Shown here piece after piece: positions 35,285-43,460 of a stretch of 63,723 nt of DNA. The position numbers and the translations under genes were made by a program. The notes under the pieces are model-generated. The model saw nothing but the letters and a program-made list of their open reading frames with translations, was not told the DNA's origin and made no database searches. Each line of letters begins with the position of its first letter. Position 1 is the stretch's first letter. Origin of the DNA: Muribaculum sp. (GTDB taxonomy: Bacteria; Bacteroidota; Bacteroidia; Bacteroidales; Muribaculaceae); NCBI GenBank assembly GCA_023664085.1, contig JAMPGE010000001.1:355474-419196 (forward strand), written 5' to 3'.

Positions 35285-36583
35285 CTATTCCTCTGTTTCC
35301 TCCTCTTCTTCTTCCGTTTCCTCTTCCTCTTCTTCCTGAGGAGTTTCCTGCGATTCATTCGGGTCGGAGTCTGCGGCACTGGCTATCTCTGTATGATTAG
35401 TCCGGGCATCGTCATCACCGGCCAGCGCCTGATCATCCCCGGCAGCGGCGGCATCGTCGTCGGTGGCGGCACGAGCGGGGGCGGCCCCGACGCTTTCATC
35501 GAGTTTGCTTACGCTGCCGAGTTCGAGCAAACCTCCGGTCACATCGCTGAAAATAGCGTAGGAAGGGTCCTTCTTAGTGGAGAAAAGAGATGGATTTAGG
35601 GCGAATACAGTGCCGTATTGTGCGAATTCAAGATTCTGGGAATAAAGCTCTTCGCCGCGGAAGGATATGGTGATGGTGGCGGTGCCGGGGATGGCATAGG
35701 CCACGCCGTCTTTCGGAAACTTCTTTTCAGCGCCGTCGGCATCGGTGGGAAGTTTTCCCTCGCGCACTATCTTTGAGCGGATATATACGGGCTCTCCGGC
35801 GAAGTCGGAAGCGGAGGTGAATCCGTCGAAGTCGCTGAGCCGGAACAGTACGGTACGCCCCTGTTCGGCCGGAGTATAGGTGAATGTGCGCGTCACGGTA
35901 GAAACGTAGCTGCTTCCGGTGAAAGCCTCGGTGATGGCTTTCTCCTGCTCTTTGAGGCTTTTAAGCATGAGCTCGAGCTGGCGACCGTCGGTGGGCATGT
36001 TGTCGGCTGAGCCGCGCGTAAGCGATAGGTATGCGTCTCTTGCCTCCATAAGGCTTTCGGAGAGCATTTCGGCCTGTTTGGCTTTCGATTGGGAGGCGAG
36101 AAAGTCGGAGTCTACGTACTTCAGGTATTCTCTGCCGGAGGAGTGGGCCGGCTCATCAACGGAAGTCTTTTTCGCCGGCCGGACAACGGAGCGTTTGGTA
36201 GGGGCGTTGATGCTCAGTAGCATACCGTCTTCGGCCACTTCCATATAGGTGGGAGAGCCCGCTTTGAGTTGCATGAGGTATTGTGTGCCTGAATCCGCTA
36301 TGCCGTAGGGCACCACGTCTACGTCGGTTATCTCCCATTGTTCGGAGGATTCGGCAACCACGTGGTCCGTGCCTATATATTTCTTGGCATATTGATAGAA
36401 AGGGCCGGCCACGGAGGTCTTCTTGCGGGCCGTGACGGTGATTTGCAGCGAAGTGGTGGGCAGGGCATACACCAGTCCGTATTCATTATGTTTTTCAGCG
36501 GTAAGAATCTTTGTCTGTTGGCCTGCGCAAGGAAATAGGGTGGCCAAACAGAGCATTGGGATAATAAAACGATATGCCTTCAT
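35285..36583 (-). CDS. DUF4831 family exported protein with poly-Glu tail
   Basis: About 432 residues from MKAYRFIIPMLCLATLF, a signal peptide ending near CAGQQ; an ATG four codons earlier is also possible. The region EYGLVYALPTTSLQITVTARKKTSVAGPFYQYAKKYIG (read as LVYALPTTSL and GPFYQYAKKYIG) is the start of the Bacteroidetes DUF4831 family, whose function is unknown. After about residue 370 it becomes Ala/Asp-rich and ends in a run of about 16 Glu and Thr residues. The tail looks like a low-complexity addition. It lies between nnr (33 bases) and xseA (19 bases). Confidence 0.82.
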   Translation of the reverse strand: MKAYRFIIPMLCLATLFPCAGQQTKILTAEKHNEYGLVYALPTTSLQITVTARKKTSVAGPFYQYAKKYIGTDHVVAESSEQWEITDVDVVPYGIADSGTQYLMQLKAGSPTYMEVAEDGMLLSINAPTKRSVVRPAKKTSVDEPAHSSGREYLKYVDSDFLASQSKAKQAEMLSESLMEARDAYLSLTRGSADNMPTDGRQLELMLKSLKEQEKAITEAFTGSSYVSTVTRTFTYTPAEQGRTVLFRLSDFDGFTSASDFAGEPVYIRSKIVREGKLPTDADGAEKKFPKDGVAYAIPGTATITISFRGEELYSQNLEFAQYGTVFALNPSLFSTKKDPSYAIFSDVTGGLLELGSVSKLDESVGAAPARAATDDDAAAAGDDQALAGDDDARTNHTEIASAADSDPNESQETPQEEEEEETEEEEEETEE

Positions 36584-36616
36584 TCTGATAAACAAACTCT
36601 AAAGGAAACTATAAGA

Positions 36617-38137
36617 TTACCTGAGGCTGATAACGTCGCGAATGGCACGGCCTACGTTGGCGGCGATGTCGGAGGCCGTCATGCCGTACTCACCGAGTTC
36701 GCGTGCGGCGATGTCGCCCGCCAGACCATGGAGATACACACCGATGGTGGCGGCGTGTTCGGGGCGGTAACCCTGTGCCATGAACGCGGCGATCACACCG
36801 GTGAGCACGTCGCCGGCACCGGCGGTGGCCATGCCGGGATTTCCGGTGGAGTTGAAGTAGACGCGTCCGGTGGGGCGAACCACCGCTGTGTAATGGCCTT
36901 TGAGCACAATTATGATATTGTAGTATTTGGCCATCTCGATTGCTTTCTTGAGCCGGGCCTCGCTGGAATTGTGTTCTCCGAAAAGGCGGTCGAATTCTCC
37001 GATGTGGGGAGTGATAACCGTGTTTTGGGGAAGCAGCGAAAGCATGGAGGGGCGGATGCTGATGCAATTGAGGGCGTCGGCATCGAGCAGTAGGGGAGAG
37101 GAGTAGTTTTTGAGCAACGACTCCAGAGCGTCGATGGTGGCGTCGCGGGTGCCGATGCCCGGACCGGCGGCCACTACCTGATGGTCGTGGTATACTTTCA
37201 TGTCGGTGATGAAATGCTCGTTGCGGTCAGGTTCAAACATTGCTTCGGGCACGGCGGTCTGCACGATGTTGATGCCGTTATGCGCACTGTGGACCGTGAC
37301 GAGCCCGGCGCCGGACCGAATCGTAGCTCTGGCGGCGAGCACGGCGGCACCGGTCATGCCGGTGCTTCCGGCGAAGAGAAGGGCTGAACCGTAGTCTCTT
37401 TTGCCGGTAAACTTCAGGCGCGGACGCAGCAGGGGGCGAATGCTTCGGGAGTCGACATATATAAAGTCGGTCTTGGTATCCTTGATTTTATTCTGGTCAA
37501 GATCGATGTCGAGAATCTGCCAATCGCCGAGCATCATGGCGTTTTCTTCGAAGAAGAAGCTCAGTCGGGGCAATTGAAACGTGAGGGTAAGGTTGGCGTG
37601 GACCATGTCGCGGCGTCGCACCTGAGCGTTCCATTCGCCAAACATGCCTGAAGGGATGTCGAGCGAAATCACGTAGGCCCCGCTCTCGTTGATATATTCC
37701 GCCAGCGATCTGAATCCGCTCTGCAAGGGGGTTTTGAGTCCGGATCCGAACAGGCCGTCGATCACCACGTCGTTCTTCCCCAGATACGGAGGGATGAATT
37801 CGTGGGTCACCTCCGTGAAGTCCACCTCGTCGAGAGTGATGAGCTTTTTTCGCTGCAGATCGCAGTCGTGGCTGAGATTGCCGTTGATGTTGAAAAGGAA
37901 AATTTCAATCTTGGAGTAGCCCTGTTCGAGCAGAATCCGGGCCGTGGCGAGAGCGTCGCCGCCATTGTTGCCCGGGCCTGCAATGACTACAATGCGTTGT
38001 CCGGGAAGAAACCGGGCTATTATTTCGTTGCTGGCAGCTTCGGCGGCCCGCTCCATAAGCACGATAGAGTCAATCTGTTGAGCCTCGCAGGTGGCGGCGT
38101 CGAGTTCGTGAAGCTGTTCGGATGTAAGAATTTTCAT
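36617..38137 (-). CDS. nnr: Bifunctional NAD(P)H-hydrate repair enzyme
   Basis: Repairs hydrated NAD(P)H. It is about 506 residues from MKILTSEQLHELDAATCEAQ; the frame is open to 38284, but that extension crosses the promoter and does not look like a protein. The N-terminal epimerase (YjeF_N, about 1-215) has VIAGPGNNGGDALATAR and VIDGLFGSGLKTPL. The C-terminal ADP-dependent dehydratase (about 230-500) has AAGPGIGT, LLLDADALN, VITPHIGEFDRLFG and GNPGMATAGAGDVLTGVIAA. It is the first gene of the nnr-DUF4831-xseA-xseB operon, with its own promoter. Confidence 0.95.
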   Translation of the reverse strand: MKILTSEQLHELDAATCEAQQIDSIVLMERAAEAASNEIIARFLPGQRIVVIAGPGNNGGDALATARILLEQGYSKIEIFLFNINGNLSHDCDLQRKKLITLDEVDFTEVTHEFIPPYLGKNDVVIDGLFGSGLKTPLQSGFRSLAEYINESGAYVISLDIPSGMFGEWNAQVRRRDMVHANLTLTFQLPRLSFFFEENAMMLGDWQILDIDLDQNKIKDTKTDFIYVDSRSIRPLLRPRLKFTGKRDYGSALLFAGSTGMTGAAVLAARATIRSGAGLVTVHSAHNGINIVQTAVPEAMFEPDRNEHFITDMKVYHDHQVVAAGPGIGTRDATIDALESLLKNYSSPLLLDADALNCISIRPSMLSLLPQNTVITPHIGEFDRLFGEHNSSEARLKKAIEMAKYYNIIIVLKGHYTAVVRPTGRVYFNSTGNPGMATAGAGDVLTGVIAAFMAQGYRPEHAATIGVYLHGLAGDIAARELGEYGMTASDIAANVGRAIRDVISLR

Positions 38138-38225
38138 ATTGCAGTGGCTGAAATATGGGGAAAACCTCTGAGAAAGGATGGCCCGGCTTTTAAGAGATGT
38201 ACCCGTAGAAATCCGGACGTGACTA

Positions 38226-38257
38226 CAAAGGTAACATAAGGGAGCGAGATTTGCAAA
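38226..38257 (-). promoter_or_regulatory. Promoter for the nnr operon
   Basis: Minus strand: TTTG (38257-38254), 20 bases, TACCTTTG (38233-38226), about 85 bases before the nnr ATG. The -33 box coincides with the end of the U-tract of the terminator just upstream, so the nnr transcript starts independently of the RNA candidate before it. Confidence 0.75.
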
Positions 38258-38287
38258 AAAAAGAGACGCATAATCACTACGCATCTC
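38254..38287 (-). terminator. Rho-independent terminator upstream of nnr
   Basis: On the minus strand a 10-bp stem (38287-38278 with 38272-38263) around a 5-base loop is followed by eight T. Two positions pair only as G-U in minus-strand RNA; in plus-strand RNA they would be C-A mismatches. That fixes the direction. It cannot serve nnr, which starts downstream, so it ends another transcript from 38288 upward. Confidence 0.85.
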
Positions 38288-38400
38288 CTCTTTCAGAAAG
38301 CCTATAAGTCCTTACGGGCTTGCTGAGGGTCCTAATCCTAATTTAACTATTAATCCATAACTTATTGAACTCAGTCTCCAACACGTGAAGACCGACAGAA
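38254..38400 (-). ncRNA. Putative small RNA upstream of nnr
   Basis: No protein-coding frame is credible in 38288-38620, yet a strong minus-strand terminator closes this stretch and an independent promoter for nnr follows it. The RNA would carry a GTAA-capped hairpin (AAGCCC GTAA GGACTT, at about 38304-38319), a CTTT-CTG-AAAG mini-hairpin and the terminator. Its 5' part contains ATGG, 16 bases, then GGATTAG, shared with the other RNA candidate at 47429-47492. The 5' end is not defined: no well-spaced promoter was found, so the upstream limit given is a guess. Identity unknown. Confidence 0.55.
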
Positions 38401-38621
38401 AAATTAATCTAAAAATTATAAAAGCATAGCGTATACGCATTAAATGCGTGCTTGATGAAAGATGAAATTAAATTCAAACAGAGCCGGATATAAAATTGTC
38501 GGCATAAGGGCCGAAATGTTTTCCAATGGCAACCTTAGATGTAGATTTGTTCACATTTATTAACATTTGAATCACATTAAAGGCCTTTGTATAAAATTTC
38601 AAACGTTTGCATCTGCTGTGC

Positions 38622-38648
38622 AAAAAAATGTCTTCAATTTTTGAAGAC
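38622..38648 (-). terminator. Terminator of the mtaB-GT2-surE operon
   Basis: GTCTTCAA (38648-38641 on the minus strand) pairs with TTGAAGAC (38637-38630) over a 3-base loop and is followed, after one A, by seven T. It lies about 165 bases past the surE stop. A TTG-N19-TACCTTTG promoter-like match (38682-38653) sits immediately upstream and would fire into this hairpin. Confidence 0.65.
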
Positions 38649-38672
38649 GATGCAAAGGTAATGATTTTTTAG

Positions 38673-38712
38673 GAAGAAACAAGCATTTCTGTAAAAAAAT
38701 GCTTGTTTCTTC
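38673..38712. repeat. 16-bp perfect inverted repeat
   Basis: 38673-38688 is exactly complementary to 38697-38712, with an 8-base loop. No clear U-tract follows it on the minus strand. It lies between surE and the terminator at 38622-38648 and may be an mRNA 3'-end stabilising hairpin or an additional terminator. Confidence 0.7.
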
Positions 38713-38812
38713 GCTTTATTTATTGTTTGTACTTGGAAATTCGACGGATAGTTCTGGCAATTTTTCAGCGGGGATCGCTGATCGGTAAATGAGAATTGCT
38801 GAATTTTGGCAA

Positions 38813-39556
38813 TTACGGCATTGGAGCGGTGCGGTCGAGCATCACCGGCACCACGGATACGTAGCCGTGACTCAGACACCATTCGTCGGTGTCTTCCGAT
38901 TCGGGCTCCTCATTGATGAATTTCCCTTTAAGCATATAGAATTTATGGCCCGAGGGATCGGTGTATTCCTCATACTCGTCGCTCCAGTGGCCGCGGCAGG
39001 CTCTCACCACTTTCATGCCTTTGGCAGGCCCTTTTATGTCGGGTACATTCACGTTGAGGCATACGTCGTGGGGCAGTCCGTTTTCGAGCACTTCGGCGGT
39101 GATCTTCTCCACGTAGGGTTTGGCGGGTGAGAAGTCAGCGTCGTGGGCGTGGTCGGTCAGGGAGAAGCCTATGGAGGGTATGCCGAAAGCGCATCCCTCA
39201 AACACGGCGCCCATGGTGCCCGAATACACCACGTTGACGGCTGAGTTGGAGCCATGGTTGATACCGGCCACCACCAAGTCGGGTCTGCGGTCTTTGCATA
39301 CGGTGTACATGGCGAGCTTCACACAGTCCACGGGGGTACCGTTTACTTTATACCAGCGGGTGCCGTCGGGATCGGACGGCAGTTCCGTGATGCGCAGGCC
39401 GGCATTGACTGTGATTGCCATCGACTGGCCCGAACGGGGCCCGTCGGGACACACCACCACCACATCGGCGAATGGCTTGAGCCACTCGGCGAGTGTACGG
39501 ACTCCGAGGGCCTGATAGCCGTCGTCGTTGCTTATAAGTATCAAAGGTCTGTTCAT
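38813..39556 (-). CDS. surE: 5'/3'-nucleotidase SurE
   Basis: Metal-dependent nucleoside monophosphate phosphatase of about 247 residues. The N-terminal metal motif ISNDDGYQALGV, then CPDGPRSGQSMAI, GTPVDCVKLAMY, and VVAGINHGSNSAVNVVYSGTMGAVFEG (read as GINHGSN and YSGTMGAVFEG) are diagnostic. The start is ATG 39556; the open frame to 39628 overlaps the neighbouring gene in another frame and adds nothing family-like. It lies 29 bases downstream of the GT2 gene in the mtaB-GT2-surE operon. Confidence 0.95.
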   Translation of the reverse strand: MNRPLILISNDDGYQALGVRTLAEWLKPFADVVVVCPDGPRSGQSMAITVNAGLRITELPSDPDGTRWYKVNGTPVDCVKLAMYTVCKDRRPDLVVAGINHGSNSAVNVVYSGTMGAVFEGCAFGIPSIGFSLTDHAHDADFSPAKPYVEKITAEVLENGLPHDVCLNVNVPDIKGPAKGMKVVRACRGHWSDEYEEYTDPSGHKFYMLKGKFINEEPESEDTDEWCLSHGYVSVVPVMLDRTAPMP

Positions 39557-39585
39557 GTCTGTTTTCGGGTTGAAGTGATTGGATA

Positions 39586-40611
39586 TCAGCTTTTCCTGCC
39601 CCGCAGATAATAGTCGGCCACGATGCATCGGTCGGCGCCCGGCAGGGTGGAGAGTTTGTCTTCGGCCGGGAAGTCCGTGTAGTATCGGCGCATCCGTCGG
39701 AAGTCGCGGTGGGCTTTGAGTATGGCCTTGGCATCTTCCGATTGCCCCTTTGCAATGAATGCGAGGAAGGCCAGAGTATCCATCAGCCTGCGCAGGAAAA
39801 GAATTTTGCGTCCTTTTTTGCGGGGAAGGTTTTTATGTAACAACAACAGATTGTTGCGGAAGTTCAGATAGACTTTGCGGGAATTGCCTTGCGGCAGGGT
39901 GCCTCCGCCGAGATGAAACACGTGGGAAGCACTGAGGGCGCACACACGATATCCGGCGGCGATCATCCGGCAGCAAAGGTCGATCTCCTCCATATGGGCG
40001 AAGAAGCGTGCGTCGAGACCGCCGAGCCGGAGATAGGTGTCGGTATTTACGGCCATGGCGGCCCCGGAAGCCCAGGCCACGTCGGCCACGCCATCGTCAT
40101 ACTGGCCACGGTCCTCCTGGACTGCGTCAAAGAGTCGGCCGCGGCAGAAGGGATAGCCGAAGCGGTCGAGCAGGCCGCCGGCGGCTCCGGCGTATTCAAA
40201 CTTTTCGCGATGGCACAGAGACCGGATCTTGGGCTGGCAGGCTCCCGCGTCCGGATTCTTTTCAAGGAATTCAAGAAGCGGTTGCCACCACCCCGGAGTC
40301 ACTTCCACATCGGAATTCAAAAGCACGGTGAAGGGATACCGGGAGATGGAGAGGGCCTTGTTGTAGCCTTCGGCAAATCCGTGGTTTTCAGCGAAAGCGA
40401 TTGTTTTTACTTCGGGATGATTCTCTCTGAGCCATTGCAGCGAACCATCGGTGGAGCCGTTGTCGGCCACCACGAGGTCTGATTTGTCGGAAACAGTGAA
40501 TCGGGAGGCAATGGGTATGAACTGCTTGAGCAGCTCGAGTCCGTTCCAGTTGAGGATGATCACACCCAGCGGTTTGCCGTCGGTATCGAAGTTTGATTCA
40601 TGCTGGTTCAT
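39586..40611 (-). CDS. Family 2 glycosyltransferase (rhamnosyltransferase-like)
   Basis: Soluble GT-A enzyme of 341 residues. Motifs: GVIILNWNGLELL at the N-terminus, LVVADNGSTDGS, FAENHGFAEGYNKAL, the DxD-type LLNSDVEVTPGWW and the later FFAHMEEIDLCCRM. This layout is common in rhamnosyl- and related transferases of cell-surface glycan synthesis, but donor and acceptor cannot be read from it. ATG 40611 is chosen; the longer frame to 40785 runs through the mtaB 3' end. It starts 9 bases after the mtaB stop. Confidence 0.9.
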   Translation of the reverse strand: MNQHESNFDTDGKPLGVIILNWNGLELLKQFIPIASRFTVSDKSDLVVADNGSTDGSLQWLRENHPEVKTIAFAENHGFAEGYNKALSISRYPFTVLLNSDVEVTPGWWQPLLEFLEKNPDAGACQPKIRSLCHREKFEYAGAAGGLLDRFGYPFCRGRLFDAVQEDRGQYDDGVADVAWASGAAMAVNTDTYLRLGGLDARFFAHMEEIDLCCRMIAAGYRVCALSASHVFHLGGGTLPQGNSRKVYLNFRNNLLLLHKNLPRKKGRKILFLRRLMDTLAFLAFIAKGQSEDAKAILKAHRDFRRMRRYYTDFPAEDKLSTLPGADRCIVADYYLRGRKS

Positions 40612-40619
40612 AACGGGAA

Positions 40620-41948
40620 TTATATATGGGTGGCGATAAGAGTCTCGGACATGTCGGGGGCGGGGCTGAGCAGCCGCACGTTTGTGACGGTGTTGAGCAG
40701 CCCCGGGCGCATGGGAGCGCATACACGCAGATAATTGTCGGTAAGCCCGGTGACGTGTTCGGATCCGGGCAGGGGATGTTCCCATAATACGGGACGCACC
40801 GTGCCTTCCATCTCTTTCATGAACTGATGCATCTTGGCGTTGGAGACGGACTGGAGCACGGCGGCACGACGGTGTTTCTCTTCCTGGTCCACTGCCCCGT
40901 CAAGCCGCAGGGCGAGAGTGCCGGGCCGTTCGGAATAAGGGAAGACATGAAGACGGCTCACGGGGAGCGACTCGATGAATGACTTTGACTTTTCAAACTC
41001 TTCGTCGGATTCGCCGCGTGCTCCGGCTATGACGTCCACTCCGATGAAAGCGTCGGGTATCAGGTCTTTAATGAGGTGGATGCGCGAGGCAAACAGCGAC
41101 GTGTCGTAGCGTCGGCGCATAAGTTTCAGCACGGTGTCCGATCCCGACTGGAGGGGGATATGGAAATGGGGCATGAAGGCACGGGCCCCGGAGGCCGTCC
41201 AGCGAATGATTTCCTCGGATAGGAGGTTGGGCTCGATAGAGGATATGCGGAATCGCTCTATTCCCTCCACGGAGTCGAGGCTCCTGAGCAAATCAAAAAG
41301 GGATTCTCCGGTGTCGAGACCGAAACATCCGATGTTTACACCGGTGATCACTACTTCGCGGCCGCCTTCGGCGGCTACGTTTCGCACTTGCCTGGTAAGG
41401 GCCTCGATGGATCCGGATCGGCTGCGTCCTCTGGCATAAGGGATTGTGCAATATGAGCAATAATAATCGCAACCGTCCTGCACCTTGAGAAAATAGCGGG
41501 TGCGGTCGCCGCGTTCGCAAGAAGGGGTGAAAACGCGGATGTCTTTCGATTCCGTATGGGCCACGATCTGTCGGCGCTCGCGAATCCAGCGCTCCACAAA
41601 TTCATCGATTCTCAGCTTCTCGGCCGAACCGAGCACGATATCCACACCCGGGATGGAAGTGACCTCATCGGGCTTGAGCTGGGCGTAACAACCGGTCACC
41701 ACGATGGTGGCATCGGGATATGTGCGGTGCAGACGGCGGATAAGGGAGCGGGCCTTTTTGTCGGCCATTTCTGTCACGGAGCAGGTGTTGACCACGCAAA
41801 TATCGGGGATTTCACCCTTGGAAGCGCGCCGGATACCTTGAAGCGACATGCTTTTGCCGATGGTGGAAGTCTCGGAAAAGTTGAGTTTGCACCCCAGCGT
41901 GAAATAAGCGGCGCAGAGCGACCGGTCGGTGGATATTACGGAATTCAT
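40620..41948 (-). CDS. mtaB: tRNA t6A37 methylthiotransferase MtaB
   Basis: Radical-SAM enzyme that converts t6A37 to ms2t6A37 in tRNAs reading ANN codons. It is 442 residues. The N-terminal methylthiotransferase domain supplies three Fe-S cysteines (TLGCKLNFSET, VVNTCSVTEMADKK, TGCYAQ). The radical-SAM cluster is CDYYCSYCTIPYARGRSRS (CxxxCxxC). The short C-terminal TRAM-like end fits MtaB rather than MiaB or RimO. A TAATTTTG box lies 5 bases upstream on this strand (41960-41953), but the nearest TTG is 23 bases away. First gene of the mtaB-GT2-surE unit. Confidence 0.93.
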   Translation of the reverse strand: MNSVISTDRSLCAAYFTLGCKLNFSETSTIGKSMSLQGIRRASKGEIPDICVVNTCSVTEMADKKARSLIRRLHRTYPDATIVVTGCYAQLKPDEVTSIPGVDIVLGSAEKLRIDEFVERWIRERRQIVAHTESKDIRVFTPSCERGDRTRYFLKVQDGCDYYCSYCTIPYARGRSRSGSIEALTRQVRNVAAEGGREVVITGVNIGCFGLDTGESLFDLLRSLDSVEGIERFRISSIEPNLLSEEIIRWTASGARAFMPHFHIPLQSGSDTVLKLMRRRYDTSLFASRIHLIKDLIPDAFIGVDVIAGARGESDEEFEKSKSFIESLPVSRLHVFPYSERPGTLALRLDGAVDQEEKHRRAAVLQSVSNAKMHQFMKEMEGTVRPVLWEHPLPGSEHVTGLTDNYLRVCAPMRPGLLNTVTNVRLLSPAPDMSETLIATHI

Positions 41949-41979
41949 AGTGCAAAATTACAAAAAATCCGTATAAAAC

Positions 41980-42011
41980 TTGACAAGGGGGGTATAAATG
42001 TGTTATATTTG
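41980..42011 (+). promoter_or_regulatory. Promoter for the ftsX operon
   Basis: TTG at 41980-41982, 21 bases, TATATTTG at 42004-42011. The leader to the ftsX ATG is about 105 bases and G/C-rich. The promoter faces away from mtaB. Confidence 0.6.
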
Positions 42012-42122
42012 CGGCTTGAACCGCAGTCGCTACGTTGGCGATATGCAAAATCAGACCGCATGGCCGCAGTAAGCCGTCATGGGAATCTCCCGGGAGGTAT
42101 GCCGCGGCCAGCGAGGTATGAC

Positions 42123-43001
42123 ATGAAAGGAAACAAGGAAGTAAAGATATCATTCTGGGCGGCGCATGCCACTACTGTGGTGAGTGTGACGCTTGTTTTG
42201 CTTTTGGTTGGCATTCTGGCGTTTATATCGGTAAGCGCCGCCTCGGAGACCAGAAGGCTGCGTGAGCAGATAGAATTGAGTGCCATTATGGCCGACAGCG
42301 TCACCAACGTTCAGGCCGGCAAGACTTTGCAGCTTATTCAGGCTATGCCCGAAGTGAAGTCGGCGGTCCTTGTCAGCAGCGAGCAGGCTCTCCAGGAATG
42401 GAAGGAAGGCACCGGCGAGGACCTTGAGGAGCTTTTCGGGGTGAATATCCTCACTCCGGAGGTGTCGTTCAATCTCAAGGCCGACTATACCTCTCCGCAG
42501 GCCATGGCCGCCGTGAGCGGCAAGGTGGCGTCAATGCCGGGAGTGGAGGAAGTGGCCATGCCTGATTCCGCCATGGTTCAAAGCATGAACAGCAACATCA
42601 GTCTTCTCTCGCTTATTCTCGGCATAGTGGCCATCGTTATGCTTGTGATCTCATTTGTGCTGATCAACAATACGGTGCATCTGGCCATTTATTCAAGGCG
42701 ATTTACCATCCACACCATGCAGCTGGTGGGAGCCACCGGCGGCTTTATCTCCCGGCCGTTTATAGTCCGCAACATGCTGGCCGGATTGCTGGCCGGTGCA
42801 GTGGCCTCGGGGCTGCTTGCGGCGGTGCTTGCTGGAGCTCCGCATGCGGGCATGGAAATCATAGCCTCCTTTATCAGCTGGCCGATGTTCGGCATCATCT
42901 CGGCGTCGCTGATAATTATCGGTATGCTGATATGTGCGGTGGCCGCCTGGATATCCACATCCCGATATCTTCACAAGGATTACGGCGAGCTTTTCAAATG
43001 A
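42123..43001 (+). CDS. ftsX: Cell division protein FtsX
   Basis: Membrane subunit of the FtsE-FtsX complex that links the divisome to peptidoglycan hydrolase control. It is 292 residues. It has one membrane helix at about 10-33, an extracytoplasmic domain of about 120 residues, then three helices (about 160-185, 210-240, 255-280), the standard four-helix FtsX plan. The frame is open back to 41556 but that stretch is antisense to mtaB. ATG 42123 follows a promoter at 41980-42011. ftsE is not in the window. It begins the operon ftsX-DUF3098-uppP-truB-queA-GT4. Confidence 0.92.
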   Translation: MKGNKEVKISFWAAHATTVVSVTLVLLLVGILAFISVSAASETRRLREQIELSAIMADSVTNVQAGKTLQLIQAMPEVKSAVLVSSEQALQEWKEGTGEDLEELFGVNILTPEVSFNLKADYTSPQAMAAVSGKVASMPGVEEVAMPDSAMVQSMNSNISLLSLILGIVAIVMLVISFVLINNTVHLAIYSRRFTIHTMQLVGATGGFISRPFIVRNMLAGLLAGAVASGLLAAVLAGAPHAGMEIIASFISWPMFGIISASLIIIGMLICAVAAWISTSRYLHKDYGELFK

Positions 43002-43047
43002 CGTAGGCCCGATGCCCCCGGCCCGCTTTGCTCCGAAACGCATCTGG

Positions 43048-43061
43048 GAGTCTTAAGACTC
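43048..43061. repeat. 14-bp palindrome between ftsX and the DUF3098 gene
   Basis: GAGTCTTAAGACTC is a perfect palindrome in the 120-base gap. It could be a protein-binding dyad; it is too short and T-poor for a terminator. No promoter was recognised in the gap. Confidence 0.4.
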
Positions 43062-43121
43062 AATAAATCAATCAAAATTCCGTTACTAATAAACGAACCC
43101 ATATCATCACAACTACAGCTA

Positions 43122-43457
43122 ATGGCTCAGTTAAACGATATCTTGGCGACAAAAACCGCCACACGCCCGGATAAATCCGGACTTAAAAAGGTCAGCGCAT
43201 CGCAACGGCCGTTTTCTCGAATCAACTATATAATGATGGGCGCATGTCTGGTGCTGATTATCCTGGGCTTTGTGCTCATGAGCGGCCCCGGAAGCAGTGT
43301 GGAGGGCGGTTTCAATCCCGACATCTTCAGCACACGCCGCATAGTGGTGGGCCCGCTATTGTCATTCCTCGGATTTTTGCTGATGGCTCCGGCCATCCTT
43401 TACAGTCCTGCATCGCGCCGCACGGAAGAAGAAAATCCGTCTGCACAAAACGATTGA
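43122..43457 (+). CDS. DUF3098 family membrane protein
   Basis: 111 residues. A polar N-terminus is followed by two membrane helices (NYIMMGACLVLIILGFVLM at about 35-53 and a second at about 77-93). Between them is FNPDIFSTRRIVVGP, the hallmark of the Bacteroidetes-specific DUF3098 family, of unknown function. Its fixed place between ftsX and uppP suggests an envelope-related role, by context only. The uppP start follows after 3 bases. Confidence 0.9.
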   Translation: MAQLNDILATKTATRPDKSGLKKVSASQRPFSRINYIMMGACLVLIILGFVLMSGPGSSVEGGFNPDIFSTRRIVVGPLLSFLGFLLMAPAILYSPASRRTEEENPSAQND

Positions 43458-43460
43458 TAT

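Noticed and set aside
41556..42122. N-terminal extension of the ftsX frame
   Set aside because: The extension is antisense to mtaB and crosses the ftsX promoter. The family start is at 42123.
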